DNA from: Bacteroidales bacterium UBA5536
GTDB lineage: Bacteria; Bacteroidota; Bacteroidia; Bacteroidales; F082
Length of the DNA: 64,000 nucleotides
Direction: 5' to 3'
Assembly: GCA_002426795.1 (NCBI GenBank)
Contig: DINQ01000008.1
Location: 62,001 to 126,000, forward strand
Of this stretch, positions 34,651 to 43,610 are shown one piece after another. A program made the translations under genes and the position numbers. The notes under the pieces are model-generated. The model was not told the origin of the DNA. It saw only the letters and a program-made list of their open reading frames with translations, and made no database searches. Each line of letters begins with the position of its first letter. The stretch's first letter is position 1.

Positions 34651-35106
34651 ATGGAGACAAATACCATTGATAAAAAGGAATTGATCGCATTTTGCATCGC
34701 GCAGCAACAGCAAACTGTTGAAACAGCAAGACGTGCTATGGAAGAAGCACAGCGCGAGGCCAACGATTACGGCACTCCCAAAGACAGATACGATGGTTTT
34801 CGCAATCAACAATTGAGGAAGCGAGACCTGCAGGCCCGGCAGATGCAGCAAGCGCTTGATAGCGTGGCTATTCTGGAACTCATCGACCCAGAAACGTCTT
34901 CAGGCCAAATCGGGTTGGGGGCAATTATTGATACAGACCGAATGACTTTTTTTATTGCTGTTGGAATGGGTATGATAGATCTGAATGGCAAGCAAATTGC
35001 TGTTATATCACCCAAAGTACCTATTTACAGTGCATTACGGGATAAATCGGTAGGTGATACTTTTGATTTCAACAATCAGAAGTACAAAATTCTAAACATC
35101 ACCTGA
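34651..35106 (+). CDS. GreA/GreB-like transcription factor
   Basis: The ATG at 34651 is preferred over the in-frame TTG at 34621, giving 151 residues. The N-terminal half is a coiled coil (about 10-75, QQQQTVETARRAMEEAQREA to ARQMQQALDSVAILELID). The C-terminal half is FKBP-like (about 80-151, GQIGLGAIIDTDRMTFFIAV ... ISPKVPIYSALRDKSVGDTF ... YKIL), the domain order of Gre factors. Such Bacteroidota proteins are often misnamed 3-oxoacyl-ACP synthase. The acidic tip residues of GreA are not obvious, so anti-backtracking activity is uncertain. Its 3' end overlaps the convergent outer membrane protein gene by 8 bp. Confidence 0.82.
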   Translation: METNTIDKKELIAFCIAQQQQTVETARRAMEEAQREANDYGTPKDRYDGFRNQQLRKRDLQARQMQQALDSVAILELIDPETSSGQIGLGAIIDTDRMTFFIAVGMGMIDLNGKQIAVISPKVPIYSALRDKSVGDTFDFNNQKYKILNIT

Positions 35107-37114
35107 ATTGCAGATAAGAGGGGGCACCAGGCGTGAAATCGTTTAACGGGAAATCAGAGATATCTGACACGTCGACTGACCAGGGCGGGACACCGGAAGG
35201 AGTAAACGGAAAATACATCAGACGCAACTGAATGCTCGAAAAAACAAGATATTTATTGCGCATGCGCACACCAAACCCAATCCCTGAAATAAACCGGGAT
35301 TTGAAAAGTGCTCCGTTTTCGGAAGCAACAAAACCTCCACTCACATCGATATATGGTGTAAAACTAAAACCAACTGTGGTCCAGGGTGCATAATATAAAA
35401 GCTGCACAATGGCATTGGCACGCTGCATGCCCCTGAAATAATCAGTTCGCAAACCTACAATACCTGAACCGTTTCGCAAATACAGGCTATCGTATGATAG
35501 TCGGTTGATCCCCAAACCATAATACAGTCCGGTAAAAACCCGAAAGCGTGCGCTACCATTCGACTCGATATTGGTGATATGCGTGAGCCCTGCCAAAAAT
35601 GCTCCCTGAGTCATTTTTTGCCGATGCACATGAGTTCCAAACCTTACATATCCATTAAAGTATCCGGCCTTTTTAAACGCTTTTGCAAACAACAAATCTA
35701 TTCCTAAATATGGCATTTTATAATATTCACCTAATTGATAACCAGTTGTAACGGTTCCTGCAAACCCAGCAGGCACATCTTGCTGAAGGCCTTGTTCGAA
35801 AAGTTTGGTTGTTTGCAAATATTCTTGTTTAACGACCGAAAAACTAGCTAGAAGAGTTGTGTAATTTGAAAGGAAATAGTTGGAATCTGCACTGGTAAAT
35901 GGCCTGTCCTGAAAGTACTTGTTGTAGATTCCAACAGCTGGAATGAGCCCTAAGGGACGTGCTTGCTTTTCGGACAAATCTTTTTTCTGTTGATAATATC
36001 CAATCCAGGCATTTCCATCCAAATAAGTTGCGTTCTCAGTTATGTTGGTTGTGGATGATAACCAAAACGGTAATTCGAAGGTATGTAAAGTGAGATCAAG
36101 GCCACCCGCAAGATTGACTACTACAGGAATGTATAGTCGACTCAGCCTGAAATCAAAGTATTTTTCCTGTTTTGAGCGTATGTAAGTCAAATAAAGATCT
36201 GTGAAAGACTTACTAAGGTTGTTGATCTTGTAGTACAACTCCGATAAGTACAATGGCGGATTTTCTGTGGCAACCCGTGCCAAACTCCCTCCGAGTTCAT
36301 GTCCATAGCCCAGAAAATTGGAATTCCAAACCTTCATTCGTTGTTTATCAGCAGACACTATCACAGGGAAAATACCATAAGGGATGTTATCACGTGTTAC
36401 GACTAACACATCAACAGAATCATTTCCGATAGGGTACAGGTAGAAATGGGCATTTTCGACAGATCGCATGTCGCGAAAATGCTTTTCGTTATCAGCCAAC
36501 AACCATGGATTGAGCGTATCGCCTGGATTAAAAAACAGGTTCTCACGAATCACACTGTTACGCGTTTGTAAATGGATTTTATTGATGAAATTACCAAAAG
36601 CGGTGGTCTTTCCAGGTATTGTATCATAAACATCTGCACCAATCACATCCAACTTCCGGATACGGATTTTTCTGATAATTTTGCCGCTGAATGTAAGGAA
36701 AGCATCCGCACTGTTTGAAAGGTCTTTGTCCGCTTTATTTTCAACTGGTCGTGCCGGATTAAGTGTCAATTTCACCAATTCATTGCCAAGGCGGGAGTTT
36801 GATCCTTTGTTTTGAAGTCGGCGATACAAATATTCATCCTTTGAAATCGAAGTGACTTCTTCTTTTTGATTAACAATGACCAATGTATCGCGTTTCACTG
36901 CAAAAGCATTTCCATTCAACAAAAAATAACTTCCGCTTTGCAAGAACAACGTGTCTAAAATAGAATATGCCTTTGTCTCGAGTTGTAGAAGGAGCAGCAC
37001 AACTAATGCAATTAAGGCAAAAAAAATCCGTTTAGACGACAAGCGCATGGTCTTATAAAAGGCATTTCGCAAAAAACGTCTGACACGAGCCAGACGTTTT
37101 CGCAAATTCAGCAT
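35099..37114 (-). CDS. BamA/TamA-like outer membrane protein with POTRA region
   Basis: The 671-residue protein has a basic N-terminus and a hydrophobic signal segment (about 28-48, KRIFFALIALVVLLLLQLETKAYS). A POTRA-like region follows (about 145-260, KIRKIRIRKLDVIGADVYDTI and NLFFNPGDTLNPWLLADNEKHFRDM). The long barrel ends near YLQFR. The first Met may not be the true start; Met23 (MRLSSKRIFF) is a good alternative. It is the last gene of the sugar-nucleotide operon, 6 bp after the phosphohexomutase. It may take part in outer membrane assembly or export, but its cargo is unknown. Confidence 0.82.
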   Translation of the reverse strand: MLNLRKRLARVRRFLRNAFYKTMRLSSKRIFFALIALVVLLLLQLETKAYSILDTLFLQSGSYFLLNGNAFAVKRDTLVIVNQKEEVTSISKDEYLYRRLQNKGSNSRLGNELVKLTLNPARPVENKADKDLSNSADAFLTFSGKIIRKIRIRKLDVIGADVYDTIPGKTTAFGNFINKIHLQTRNSVIRENLFFNPGDTLNPWLLADNEKHFRDMRSVENAHFYLYPIGNDSVDVLVVTRDNIPYGIFPVIVSADKQRMKVWNSNFLGYGHELGGSLARVATENPPLYLSELYYKINNLSKSFTDLYLTYIRSKQEKYFDFRLSRLYIPVVVNLAGGLDLTLHTFELPFWLSSTTNITENATYLDGNAWIGYYQQKKDLSEKQARPLGLIPAVGIYNKYFQDRPFTSADSNYFLSNYTTLLASFSVVKQEYLQTTKLFEQGLQQDVPAGFAGTVTTGYQLGEYYKMPYLGIDLLFAKAFKKAGYFNGYVRFGTHVHRQKMTQGAFLAGLTHITNIESNGSARFRVFTGLYYGLGINRLSYDSLYLRNGSGIVGLRTDYFRGMQRANAIVQLLYYAPWTTVGFSFTPYIDVSGGFVASENGALFKSRFISGIGFGVRMRNKYLVFSSIQLRLMYFPFTPSGVPPWSVDVSDISDFPLNDFTPGAPSYLQFR

Positions 37115-37120
37115 GTAAAG

Positions 37121-38860
37121 TTATATTTCCAACGACTTAATCACATCGTTGATGCGATTTTCGAGCAGGGCGTCAACTTTGTCAAAGTCATTGATATTAT
37201 CCAATTGAGATTTGATCCCAAAATAAAATTTGATTTTTGGCTCAGTTCCTGATGGACGAACACTGATTTTAGATCCGTCTTCAGTAAAAAACTGCAGCAC
37301 ATCCGATTTTGGCAAATTGATCGGCTTTTCTGTTCCATCCTTCAACGAACGCGAAACACCAAGTTTATAGTCTTTTATCTCAACCAACTTCGAACCAGCT
37401 ATTTCGAGTGGTGGATTTGATCTGAAACGCTCCATCATCGCTTTGATTTCTTCGGCACCAGCTTTGCCTTTTTTGGTGACTGAGAGCAATTTTTCCTTGT
37501 AAAATCCAAATTCGTGATATATTTCCTTGAGCATCTGATACATACTCTTTCCCTGATCGGCAGCCCATGCAGCTGTTTCGGCCAGCATGGCACACGAACT
37601 TACAGCATCTTTATCGCGCACAAAATCGCCAACCAGGTAGCCATAGCTTTCCTCGCCACCACCAATAAAATATTTCTTACCCTCATTTTGAAGGATAATA
37701 TCAGCAATGTATTTGAAACCGGTAAGCACATCAAATTTTTCGACTTTGTATTTATCTGCCATGTTAAACAGTAGTTCCGACGTTACGATCGTCTTTACAA
37801 TGAACTCTTTCCCAGTCAGTTTTCCGTTTTCATTCCATTTGTGCAGTAAGTAGTTCATTAGCAAACTGGCTGCCTGGTTACCATTCAACAACACGAATTC
37901 TCCACTATCGTTTCGCACAGCCAAACCCACCCTGTCAGCATCCGGATCAGTCGCCATAACCAGTTGTGCATCAACTTCTTTAGCTCTTTCTATCGCCATA
38001 CTTAATGCTGCAGGTTCTTCAGGATTTGGCGATTTAACTGTAGGGAAGTTTCCGTCGACAACATTTTGTGCATCAACTCCATATACCGATTCGAAACCAA
38101 ACATTTTAAGCGCTTTTGGCACCAGGTTTACACCTGTTCCATGAATCGGCGTATATACGATCTTGAAGTTTTTCTGACGTTGGATAACCTCAGGTGACAA
38201 ACTAAGACCTTTGATACGATCCAAATAAATCTGGTCAAAAGCTTCACCAAGCGTTTCGATCAAGGATTGATTTGCGTTAAAATTAACATCAGCCGGACTT
38301 TTAATTTTTTCCACCTCAGCAATCACATTCTTGTCGTGAGGGCTTATCAACTGCCCGCCATCTTCCCAATAAGCTTTGTACCCATTGTATTCTTTTGGAT
38401 TATGTGAAGCCGTGATTACAACACCGCTCTGGCATTTCATTTGTCTGATAGCAAACGAAAGCTCAGGAGTGGGGCGGAGGCTTTCGAAAAGGTAAACCCG
38501 AATGCCATTGGCACTCATTACCTCAGCTGTAATTCGTGCAAAGTAGTCGCTATTGTTGCGACAATCATGGGCCACGGCCATACTCAGATCCTGCTTTCCC
38601 GGGTACATCTTTTTGATATAATTTGCAAGACCTTGTGTTGCCATTGCAACAGTATATTTATTCATGCGGTTGGTTCCTACACCCATGATACCTCTTAGTC
38701 CGCCAGTTCCGAATTCGAGGCTGCGATAAAAACTCTCAGTCAGTTCTTGTGGATCTTTATCGATCAGTTGCTGAACTTTTACTATGGTTTCCTGGTCGTA
38801 TGGGGCTTTCAGCCATTCTTGCGCTTTGGCCAATACCTGTGGATCAATTGTGTTGCTCAT
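37121..38860 (-). CDS. Phosphoglucomutase/phosphomannomutase
   Basis: The 579-residue alpha-D-phosphohexomutase interconverts hexose 1- and 6-phosphates. Domain motifs are phosphoserine Ser152 in VVITASHNPKEYNGYKAYW, the metal site DPDADR (305-310), the sugar-binding loop GGGEESYGYL and the phosphate-binding RPSGTEPKIKFYF. The length fits the PgcA/Pgm2 group that handles glucose (or ribose) phosphates. It is 1 bp downstream of the GxxExxY gene and 6 bp upstream of the BamA-like gene. Its product, glucose 1-phosphate, would feed UDP-glucose for Ugd in the same block. Confidence 0.95.
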   Translation of the reverse strand: MSNTIDPQVLAKAQEWLKAPYDQETIVKVQQLIDKDPQELTESFYRSLEFGTGGLRGIMGVGTNRMNKYTVAMATQGLANYIKKMYPGKQDLSMAVAHDCRNNSDYFARITAEVMSANGIRVYLFESLRPTPELSFAIRQMKCQSGVVITASHNPKEYNGYKAYWEDGGQLISPHDKNVIAEVEKIKSPADVNFNANQSLIETLGEAFDQIYLDRIKGLSLSPEVIQRQKNFKIVYTPIHGTGVNLVPKALKMFGFESVYGVDAQNVVDGNFPTVKSPNPEEPAALSMAIERAKEVDAQLVMATDPDADRVGLAVRNDSGEFVLLNGNQAASLLMNYLLHKWNENGKLTGKEFIVKTIVTSELLFNMADKYKVEKFDVLTGFKYIADIILQNEGKKYFIGGGEESYGYLVGDFVRDKDAVSSCAMLAETAAWAADQGKSMYQMLKEIYHEFGFYKEKLLSVTKKGKAGAEEIKAMMERFRSNPPLEIAGSKLVEIKDYKLGVSRSLKDGTEKPINLPKSDVLQFFTEDGSKISVRPSGTEPKIKFYFGIKSQLDNINDFDKVDALLENRINDVIKSLEI

Positions 38861-38861
38861 A

Positions 38862-39254
38862 TTATTGGTTTTTTTGTAGTTTTTGTACTTTTTTAAATCC
38901 GTCGATCATTTTCTCGTTTGAAATATCTAACAAAACGCCCAGTTCCAAGCCAGAAAAGCGAAGCGCAGTATGCAGATTTGCCAGTGTGCGGTCCGGTTGG
39001 TCTCCTTGCTCGATCATGACCAATATCTCTTCTTCAATCAAAAAATCTGCAAAAACGTCCACATCAACTTTGAGTCCTTTATAAATCACCGGTATTTTAG
39101 GCAGGATCCTGAACCGCAGACCTCTCAGCCTGAGCTCATGCGCCATGCAGGCCCTGAAAACTACCGCTGTTACGCCGGCACCTGTTATACTATGAACTTC
39201 TTTTGCAGCATCATATATTTGCGTTGCAAGACTGTTACGCCTGCTTCTTTCCAT
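38862..39254 (-). CDS. Divergent GxxExxY-family protein
   Basis: The 130-residue protein has the fold pattern of the GxxExxY family: an N-terminal helix IYDAAKEVHSITGAGV, FRACMAHELRLRGLRF, and strands VIYKGLKVDVDVFADFLIEEEILVMIEQ. The signature itself is degenerate: GxxExxY reads GVTAVVF, with Glu to Ala and Tyr to Phe. The ExK-like strand of the family also lacks its lysine. It may therefore be an inactive relative of these PD-(D/E)XK-like proteins. It overlaps rfbD by 20 bp at its start and sits 1 bp before the phosphohexomutase gene, inside a conserved sugar operon. Confidence 0.75.
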   Translation of the reverse strand: MERSRRNSLATQIYDAAKEVHSITGAGVTAVVFRACMAHELRLRGLRFRILPKIPVIYKGLKVDVDVFADFLIEEEILVMIEQGDQPDRTLANLHTALRFSGLELGVLLDISNEKMIDGFKKVQKLQKNQ

Positions 39255-40107
39255 CGATCTCCTCCAAGCATTTTATCAGGCTATCGCGCCAATAAGGAAT
39301 CTGAATACCCAATTCGTTTTTGATCCTGGTTTTATTCAGAACGCTGTAAAACGGACGTTTCGTCTTTACAGGATAGTCTTTCGATTCGATTGGCAAAATT
39401 TTACACTTTAGATTGGCTAATTGCATGATAGTTTTTGCAAAATCATACCAGCTGATAGCACCCTCGTTGCTGAAATGGTAAATAGCATGCAGGCTTTCCT
39501 TTTGGTATCGATCGACCAAAACAACAATGGTGGCAGCCAAATCAAAGGCCCATGTAGGAGTGCCAACCTGATCAAATATCACGGTAAGTTGCTCACGTTC
39601 AGCTCCCAGGCGCAGCATGGTTTTTACAAAGTTATTTCCAACTGCCGAATAAAGCCAAGATGTTCGAATAATTACATAATTCGCCTTGCTTTCCCTTATC
39701 AGGGCTTCTCCCTTTGCCTTACTTAAACCATAGGATGAAACAGCCACAATTGGATCGCCTTCCTCATAGGGTTTAAAATGTTCACCGTTAAACACATAAT
39801 CAGTAGAAATGTGTATCAGGAGTGCATGATGAGTTTCGCAGGCTCCAGCCAGGATTGCAGGAGCTGTTGCATTCACTAGCATGGCTTTTTCTGGTTCATC
39901 TTCGGCTTTATCAACGGCCGTGTAAGCAGCACAATTGATACATATTTCAATCTGATTCATGCCGAAAAAATGCCTTACCTGCGTGTCGTTGGTAATATCC
40001 AATGTATCAATATCAGTAAAAAACCATTGATGTTTACGGTCAGTTTTGGCAATTTTTCCAAGCTCTGTGCCTAATTGTCCGTGACTTCCTGTGACTAGTA
40101 TATTCAT
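39235..40107 (-). CDS. rfbD: dTDP-4-dehydrorhamnose reductase
   Basis: The enzyme makes dTDP-L-rhamnose, the last step of that pathway. The 290-residue SDR protein has the NAD(P)-binding start MNILVTGSHGQLGTELGKIA, NCAAYTAVDKAEDEPEKAMLVNA, the catalytic STDYVFNGE and YGLSKAKGEALI (YxxxK), and RTSWLYS. The other rfb genes (A, B, C) are not in the window. It overlaps the UDP-glucuronate decarboxylase gene upstream by 4 bp and the GxxExxY gene downstream by 20 bp, so translation is probably coupled. Confidence 0.95.
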   Translation of the reverse strand: MNILVTGSHGQLGTELGKIAKTDRKHQWFFTDIDTLDITNDTQVRHFFGMNQIEICINCAAYTAVDKAEDEPEKAMLVNATAPAILAGACETHHALLIHISTDYVFNGEHFKPYEEGDPIVAVSSYGLSKAKGEALIRESKANYVIIRTSWLYSAVGNNFVKTMLRLGAEREQLTVIFDQVGTPTWAFDLAATIVVLVDRYQKESLHAIYHFSNEGAISWYDFAKTIMQLANLKCKILPIESKDYPVKTKRPFYSVLNKTRIKNELGIQIPYWRDSLIKCLEEIDGKKQA

Positions 40108-41039
40108 TTTACGATTGTTCTGAAATATGCGATGGTTCTTTCAAGCCCTTCGTCAAGGTTGATTTTCGGTTCCCAGTTGAGGACTTTTTTTGCCAGTGTG
40201 ATATCCGGTTTTCGCTGCATTGGATCATCAGCCGGTAATGGCATATGGATGATCTTTGACTTTGACTTTGTCTGCTGAATAATTTTTTCTGCCAACTCGA
40301 GCATGGTAAATTCACCTGGATTCCCTATGTTGACAGGGCCTGTGAAATCATCACCAGTATTCATGAGTCGGGTCATTCCTTCAATCAAATCGTCAACATA
40401 CTGAAAACTACGTGTTTGAAGACCATCGCCATACATTGTAATGTCATTGCCTTGCAAAGCCTGAACAATAAAATTGGAAACAACCCTGCCATCATTTGGA
40501 TGCATACGCGGTCCATAGGTGTTGAAAATTCGGATGATTTTGATCCGGACCTTATTTTGTTGATGATAATTCACAAAAAGTGTTTCGGCACATCTTTTTC
40601 CTTCATCATAGCACGCACGCGGGCCTATCGGATTTACATGGCCCCAGTAAGACTCTTGCTGTGGATGTACTTCCGGATCGCCATAAACCTCACTGGTTGA
40701 AGCTTGTAGCACCTTCGCCCGGATTCGTTTGGCTAGTCCCAGCATATTTACCGCTCCCATCACCGAAGTTTTTACCGTTTTAATGGGATTATATTGGTAG
40801 TGAACAGGAGAAGCAGGACAGGCCAGGTTGTAAATTTCGTCCACTTCAATGAAAAAAGGTGTGGTAACATCGTGCCTAACCAGCTCGAAATATGGATTTT
40901 TGAGCAAGTGTACAACATTGGACTTTTGTCCCGTGAAATAATTATCCAAACAAATAACTTCATTGCTTTCGTTGAGCAGGCGCTCGCATAAATGCGATCC
41001 TAAAAATCCAGCACCTCCGGTTACAAGAATTCTTTTCAT
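40104..41039 (-). CDS. UDP-glucuronate decarboxylase (UDP-xylose synthase)
   Basis: The 311-residue SDR enzyme converts UDP-glucuronate to UDP-xylose. It has the Rossmann start ILVTGGAGFLGSHLCERLL and DNYFTGQKSNVVHLL. The UXS-type catalytic segment is STSEVYGDPEVHPQQESYWG, with YxxxK in ARACYDEGKRCAE (Tyr-Asp-Glu-Gly-Lys). RIFNTYGPRMHPNDGRVVSN follows. These motifs separate it from the GalE and RmlB branches. It lies downstream of Ugd, whose product is its substrate, with a hairpin terminator between the two. It is followed by rfbD with a 4-bp overlap. Confidence 0.94.
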   Translation of the reverse strand: MKRILVTGGAGFLGSHLCERLLNESNEVICLDNYFTGQKSNVVHLLKNPYFELVRHDVTTPFFIEVDEIYNLACPASPVHYQYNPIKTVKTSVMGAVNMLGLAKRIRAKVLQASTSEVYGDPEVHPQQESYWGHVNPIGPRACYDEGKRCAETLFVNYHQQNKVRIKIIRIFNTYGPRMHPNDGRVVSNFIVQALQGNDITMYGDGLQTRSFQYVDDLIEGMTRLMNTGDDFTGPVNIGNPGEFTMLELAEKIIQQTKSKSKIIHMPLPADDPMQRKPDITLAKKVLNWEPKINLDEGLERTIAYFRTIVK

Positions 41040-41049
41040 CCTATTGTTT

Positions 41050-41092
41050 TTTAAAGAAAGGTCTGAAGACAGCAGTGTGCCTCCAGACCTTC
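41050..41092 (-). terminator. Hairpin terminator between ugd and the decarboxylase gene
   Basis: On the minus strand an 8-bp stem (AAGGTCTG / CAGACCTT) with an 18-nt loop is followed by TTCTTTA. It lies 18 bp after the ugd stop. Some read-through into the downstream decarboxylase gene seems likely because no strong promoter is visible for that gene. Confidence 0.65.
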
Positions 41093-41108
41093 GGGTTTTT
41101 TGTTGTTG

Positions 41109-42434
41109 TTAATTTTGTGTTTTTACACCAATGCAGAAGTAGTCGAAACCTTCCTGATTCATTTCCTTGAAGTCATAGATATTCCTTCCGTCAAAGATTG
41201 CAGGCTGGCGCAAGAGTTTTTTAATGACCCTGAAATTTGGGAACTTAAATTCGGACCACTCCGTGACAATAACCAGTGCGTCTGCATCAATCAAGGCATC
41301 ATATTGATCTTTCGCAAATTCAATGCTGTTGTTGAAGATGCGCTCACCTTCTTCCATAGCAACCGGGTCGTAAGCTTTTACTTTTGCTCCGGCTTCAAGT
41401 AATTTAGCAATGATAACGCGCGAAGGTGCTTCGCGCATATCGTCGGTATTGGGTTTGAACGAAAGTCCCCATAGTGCGATTGTTTTGCCTTTCAAGTCGT
41501 GGTTGTAATATTTCATCAGTTTTGTAAACAACACCGATTTTTGGTCGTCGTTTACGTCCTCTACAGCCTGCAAAACACGCAAATTATAATTGTATTGTTT
41601 TCCAGTTTTGATCAATGCTTTAACATCTTTAGGAAAGCAGGATCCACCATAGCCAGTACCAGGATAAATAAAGTATTTCCCAATTCTGCGGTCCGAACCA
41701 ATTCCTCTTCTGACATTATTGATATCTGCACCAACGATTTCGCATAGATTAGCAATGTCGTTCATGAAACTGATTTTGGTAGCCAGCATCGAGTTGGCAG
41801 CATATTTTGTCATCTCAGCTGATACGATATCCATAAAAATTACCGGATGTCCGTTCATTGTAAAAGGCTTGTAAAGCTTTGCCATCAAGTCCTCTGCTTT
41901 TTTTGAATCGACGCCAACAACGATACGGTCTGGTTTCAGGAAATCATCAACAGCAGCACCTTCTTTCAAAAACTCAGGGTTAGAAGCCACATCAAAGGGG
42001 ATTTTTACTCCTCTTTTGTCGAGTTCTTCCTGAATTGCTTTGCGCACTTTTTCAGCTGTACCAACAGGAACCGTGCTTTTGGTAACCATCAGCAGATAGC
42101 CTTCCATATTTCGGCCCACTTCGCGTGCCACTTCGAGCACATATTTCAAGTCGGCGCTCCCGTCTTCATCAGGAGGTGTGCCAACAGCACTGAACACAAC
42201 TTCGCAGCCTTTGAGTGTAGAAGCCAAATTGGTTGTAAAAAACAAGCGTTTCTTTTCTACATTTCTTGCTACCATTTCTTCGAGTCCGGGCTCATAAATG
42301 GGAATAATACCATTGTTGAGGTTATCAACTTTTTTCTTGTCGATATCGACGCAATGCACATCGATGCCAACTTCGGCAAAACAAGTACCGGTTACCAGGC
42401 CTACATATCCTGTTCCTACGATTGATATTTTCAT
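41109..42434 (-). CDS. ugd: UDP-glucose 6-dehydrogenase
   Basis: The enzyme oxidises UDP-glucose to UDP-glucuronate with two NAD. The 441-residue protein has the dinucleotide-binding start MKISIVGTGYVGLVTGTCFAEVG, NPEFLKEGAAVDDFLKPDRI, and the catalytic-cysteine segment GTGYGGSCFPKDVKAL. A UDP-binding C-terminal domain (SFKPNTDDMREAPS) completes it. It leads directly to the UDP-glucuronate decarboxylase downstream, giving a UDP-glucose to UDP-xylose route for capsule, exopolysaccharide or lipopolysaccharide. Confidence 0.97.
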   Translation of the reverse strand: MKISIVGTGYVGLVTGTCFAEVGIDVHCVDIDKKKVDNLNNGIIPIYEPGLEEMVARNVEKKRLFFTTNLASTLKGCEVVFSAVGTPPDEDGSADLKYVLEVAREVGRNMEGYLLMVTKSTVPVGTAEKVRKAIQEELDKRGVKIPFDVASNPEFLKEGAAVDDFLKPDRIVVGVDSKKAEDLMAKLYKPFTMNGHPVIFMDIVSAEMTKYAANSMLATKISFMNDIANLCEIVGADINNVRRGIGSDRRIGKYFIYPGTGYGGSCFPKDVKALIKTGKQYNYNLRVLQAVEDVNDDQKSVLFTKLMKYYNHDLKGKTIALWGLSFKPNTDDMREAPSRVIIAKLLEAGAKVKAYDPVAMEEGERIFNNSIEFAKDQYDALIDADALVIVTEWSEFKFPNFRVIKKLLRQPAIFDGRNIYDFKEMNQEGFDYFCIGVKTQN

Positions 42435-42541
42435 GAGTGATGTATTTGGTGTTCCTTAAAATCAATGCAATTTAGGAATAAATCAGCATCGGAGTCAATA
42501 AATTATTCATAAATTAATTGAAATCTCTGTTTAGGTTCTGA

Positions 42542-43525
42542 CTAGATTAAATTATAGGTAACACCAATACCCAACGACTCTTTGAATTGAAGTCGTGGGC
42601 CCTCACCAATTTGTACTTTTTCGCTATCAATCATCTGATATACAGGCACATTAAAGTCATGATCGTATTTTAGCTGTAAAATCAGTACAGTTTGAATACG
42701 TTTATTGATGACAAAATTAACAGTGGTCTCCCAATCAACATCAATGTTCCATCTGTTATCAGGATCTTCATCCAGATAATTGTTGTAGAGGTTGAGTGTT
42801 GAAGATATCTCAATATTATCGGCAATTTCTTTCGACAGGTTTGCGAGCAAATTGATTCCGAATTCGCACAAAACACGATTTCCTTCAGTCAGGATAACGC
42901 CAGCCGAGTCTTTTATGGCTGGCCTGACACCAAACGCACCTTTGTTGGCCAAAGCCTGGTTATTCACAAAGGTAAATTTCCCGCTTGCCGGACTCAGGAA
43001 AAGCTCAAAAACATCGGTCTTTTTGTACCTATATCCCAGTGAGGCGTTTAAATATCCGGGAGCCATAAAAGCCGAAATAAGGGTTGAATCGTTTGGATAT
43101 TTATAACCGTTTGCAAATTGGGTTTTAAATGAAATTACCGTTGAGTAGGTCCAGTTTTTAAATGCTTTGTAGGAGATTGTCGTCGACAAATCAATGCGGT
43201 CATCGGTTTTCTCAAGCCGATGATTCCCATATCCAACAATACCGAAAGCCATTTTGGTACCTGACTCAAACTGAAAGTTATCTTTCAGATATTTTACTTT
43301 CGCTTCTGAATTTACCTTGCCCGATGCAGAACTTTCGCCTCCTGAGGCCCAATTAGAAAATGAAAGCTGGTGAAAATGAAAACCAAGTTTTGCCGTTTTT
43401 TTCCAGTTACTTTCCACTGCTTTCGGCTGATTTACAGTCGTATCAGCATCATTTGCAGCTGAAATGCATTGAATTTGAGACAAAAACAAAATGCCAAGTA
43501 TTGTCCCACCATGCAAAAATGGCAA
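42542..43525 (-). CDS. DUF3078 family outer-membrane-associated protein
   Basis: The recognisable protein starts at a TTG (43525) preceded by AAAGGA at 8 nt and gives 327 residues. It begins with a signal peptide (PFLHGGTILGILFLSQIQ, ending CISA-A). Longer in-frame starts up to 43687 add 54 residues without signal character and overlap the divergent channel gene. The motif LGFHFHQLSFSNWASGGESS and a series of amphipathic strands ending SLGIGVTYNLI match DUF3078, a Bacteroidota family of probable beta-barrels of unknown role. It is monocistronic. Confidence 0.8.
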   Translation of the reverse strand: MPFLHGGTILGILFLSQIQCISAANDADTTVNQPKAVESNWKKTAKLGFHFHQLSFSNWASGGESSASGKVNSEAKVKYLKDNFQFESGTKMAFGIVGYGNHRLEKTDDRIDLSTTISYKAFKNWTYSTVISFKTQFANGYKYPNDSTLISAFMAPGYLNASLGYRYKKTDVFELFLSPASGKFTFVNNQALANKGAFGVRPAIKDSAGVILTEGNRVLCEFGINLLANLSKEIADNIEISSTLNLYNNYLDEDPDNRWNIDVDWETTVNFVINKRIQTVLILQLKYDHDFNVPVYQMIDSEKVQIGEGPRLQFKESLGIGVTYNLI

Positions 43526-43544
43526 TGAATAATTCCTTTTGAAA

Positions 43545-43578
43545 TTGGGTTTAGTACGCCCGATTAATGATACTTTTG
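43545..43578 (+). promoter_or_regulatory. Candidate promoter for the glutamate-receptor-like channel
   Basis: TACTTTTG (43571-43578) is an exact TAnnTTTG match. A TTG at 43545-43547 gives a 23-nt spacer, at the long end of the known range. The predicted transcript start (near 43585) supports translation from the ATG at 43611, not 43539 or 43581. Confidence 0.5.
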
Positions 43579-43610
43579 TGATGAAAGATTTTCGTAATAG
43601 TTCCCTTGTT

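Noticed and set aside
43539..43610. N-terminal extension of the glutamate-receptor-like ORF (24 codons)
   Set aside because: It includes the -7 element and starts upstream of the likely transcript start; the signal peptide begins at the ATG at 43611.
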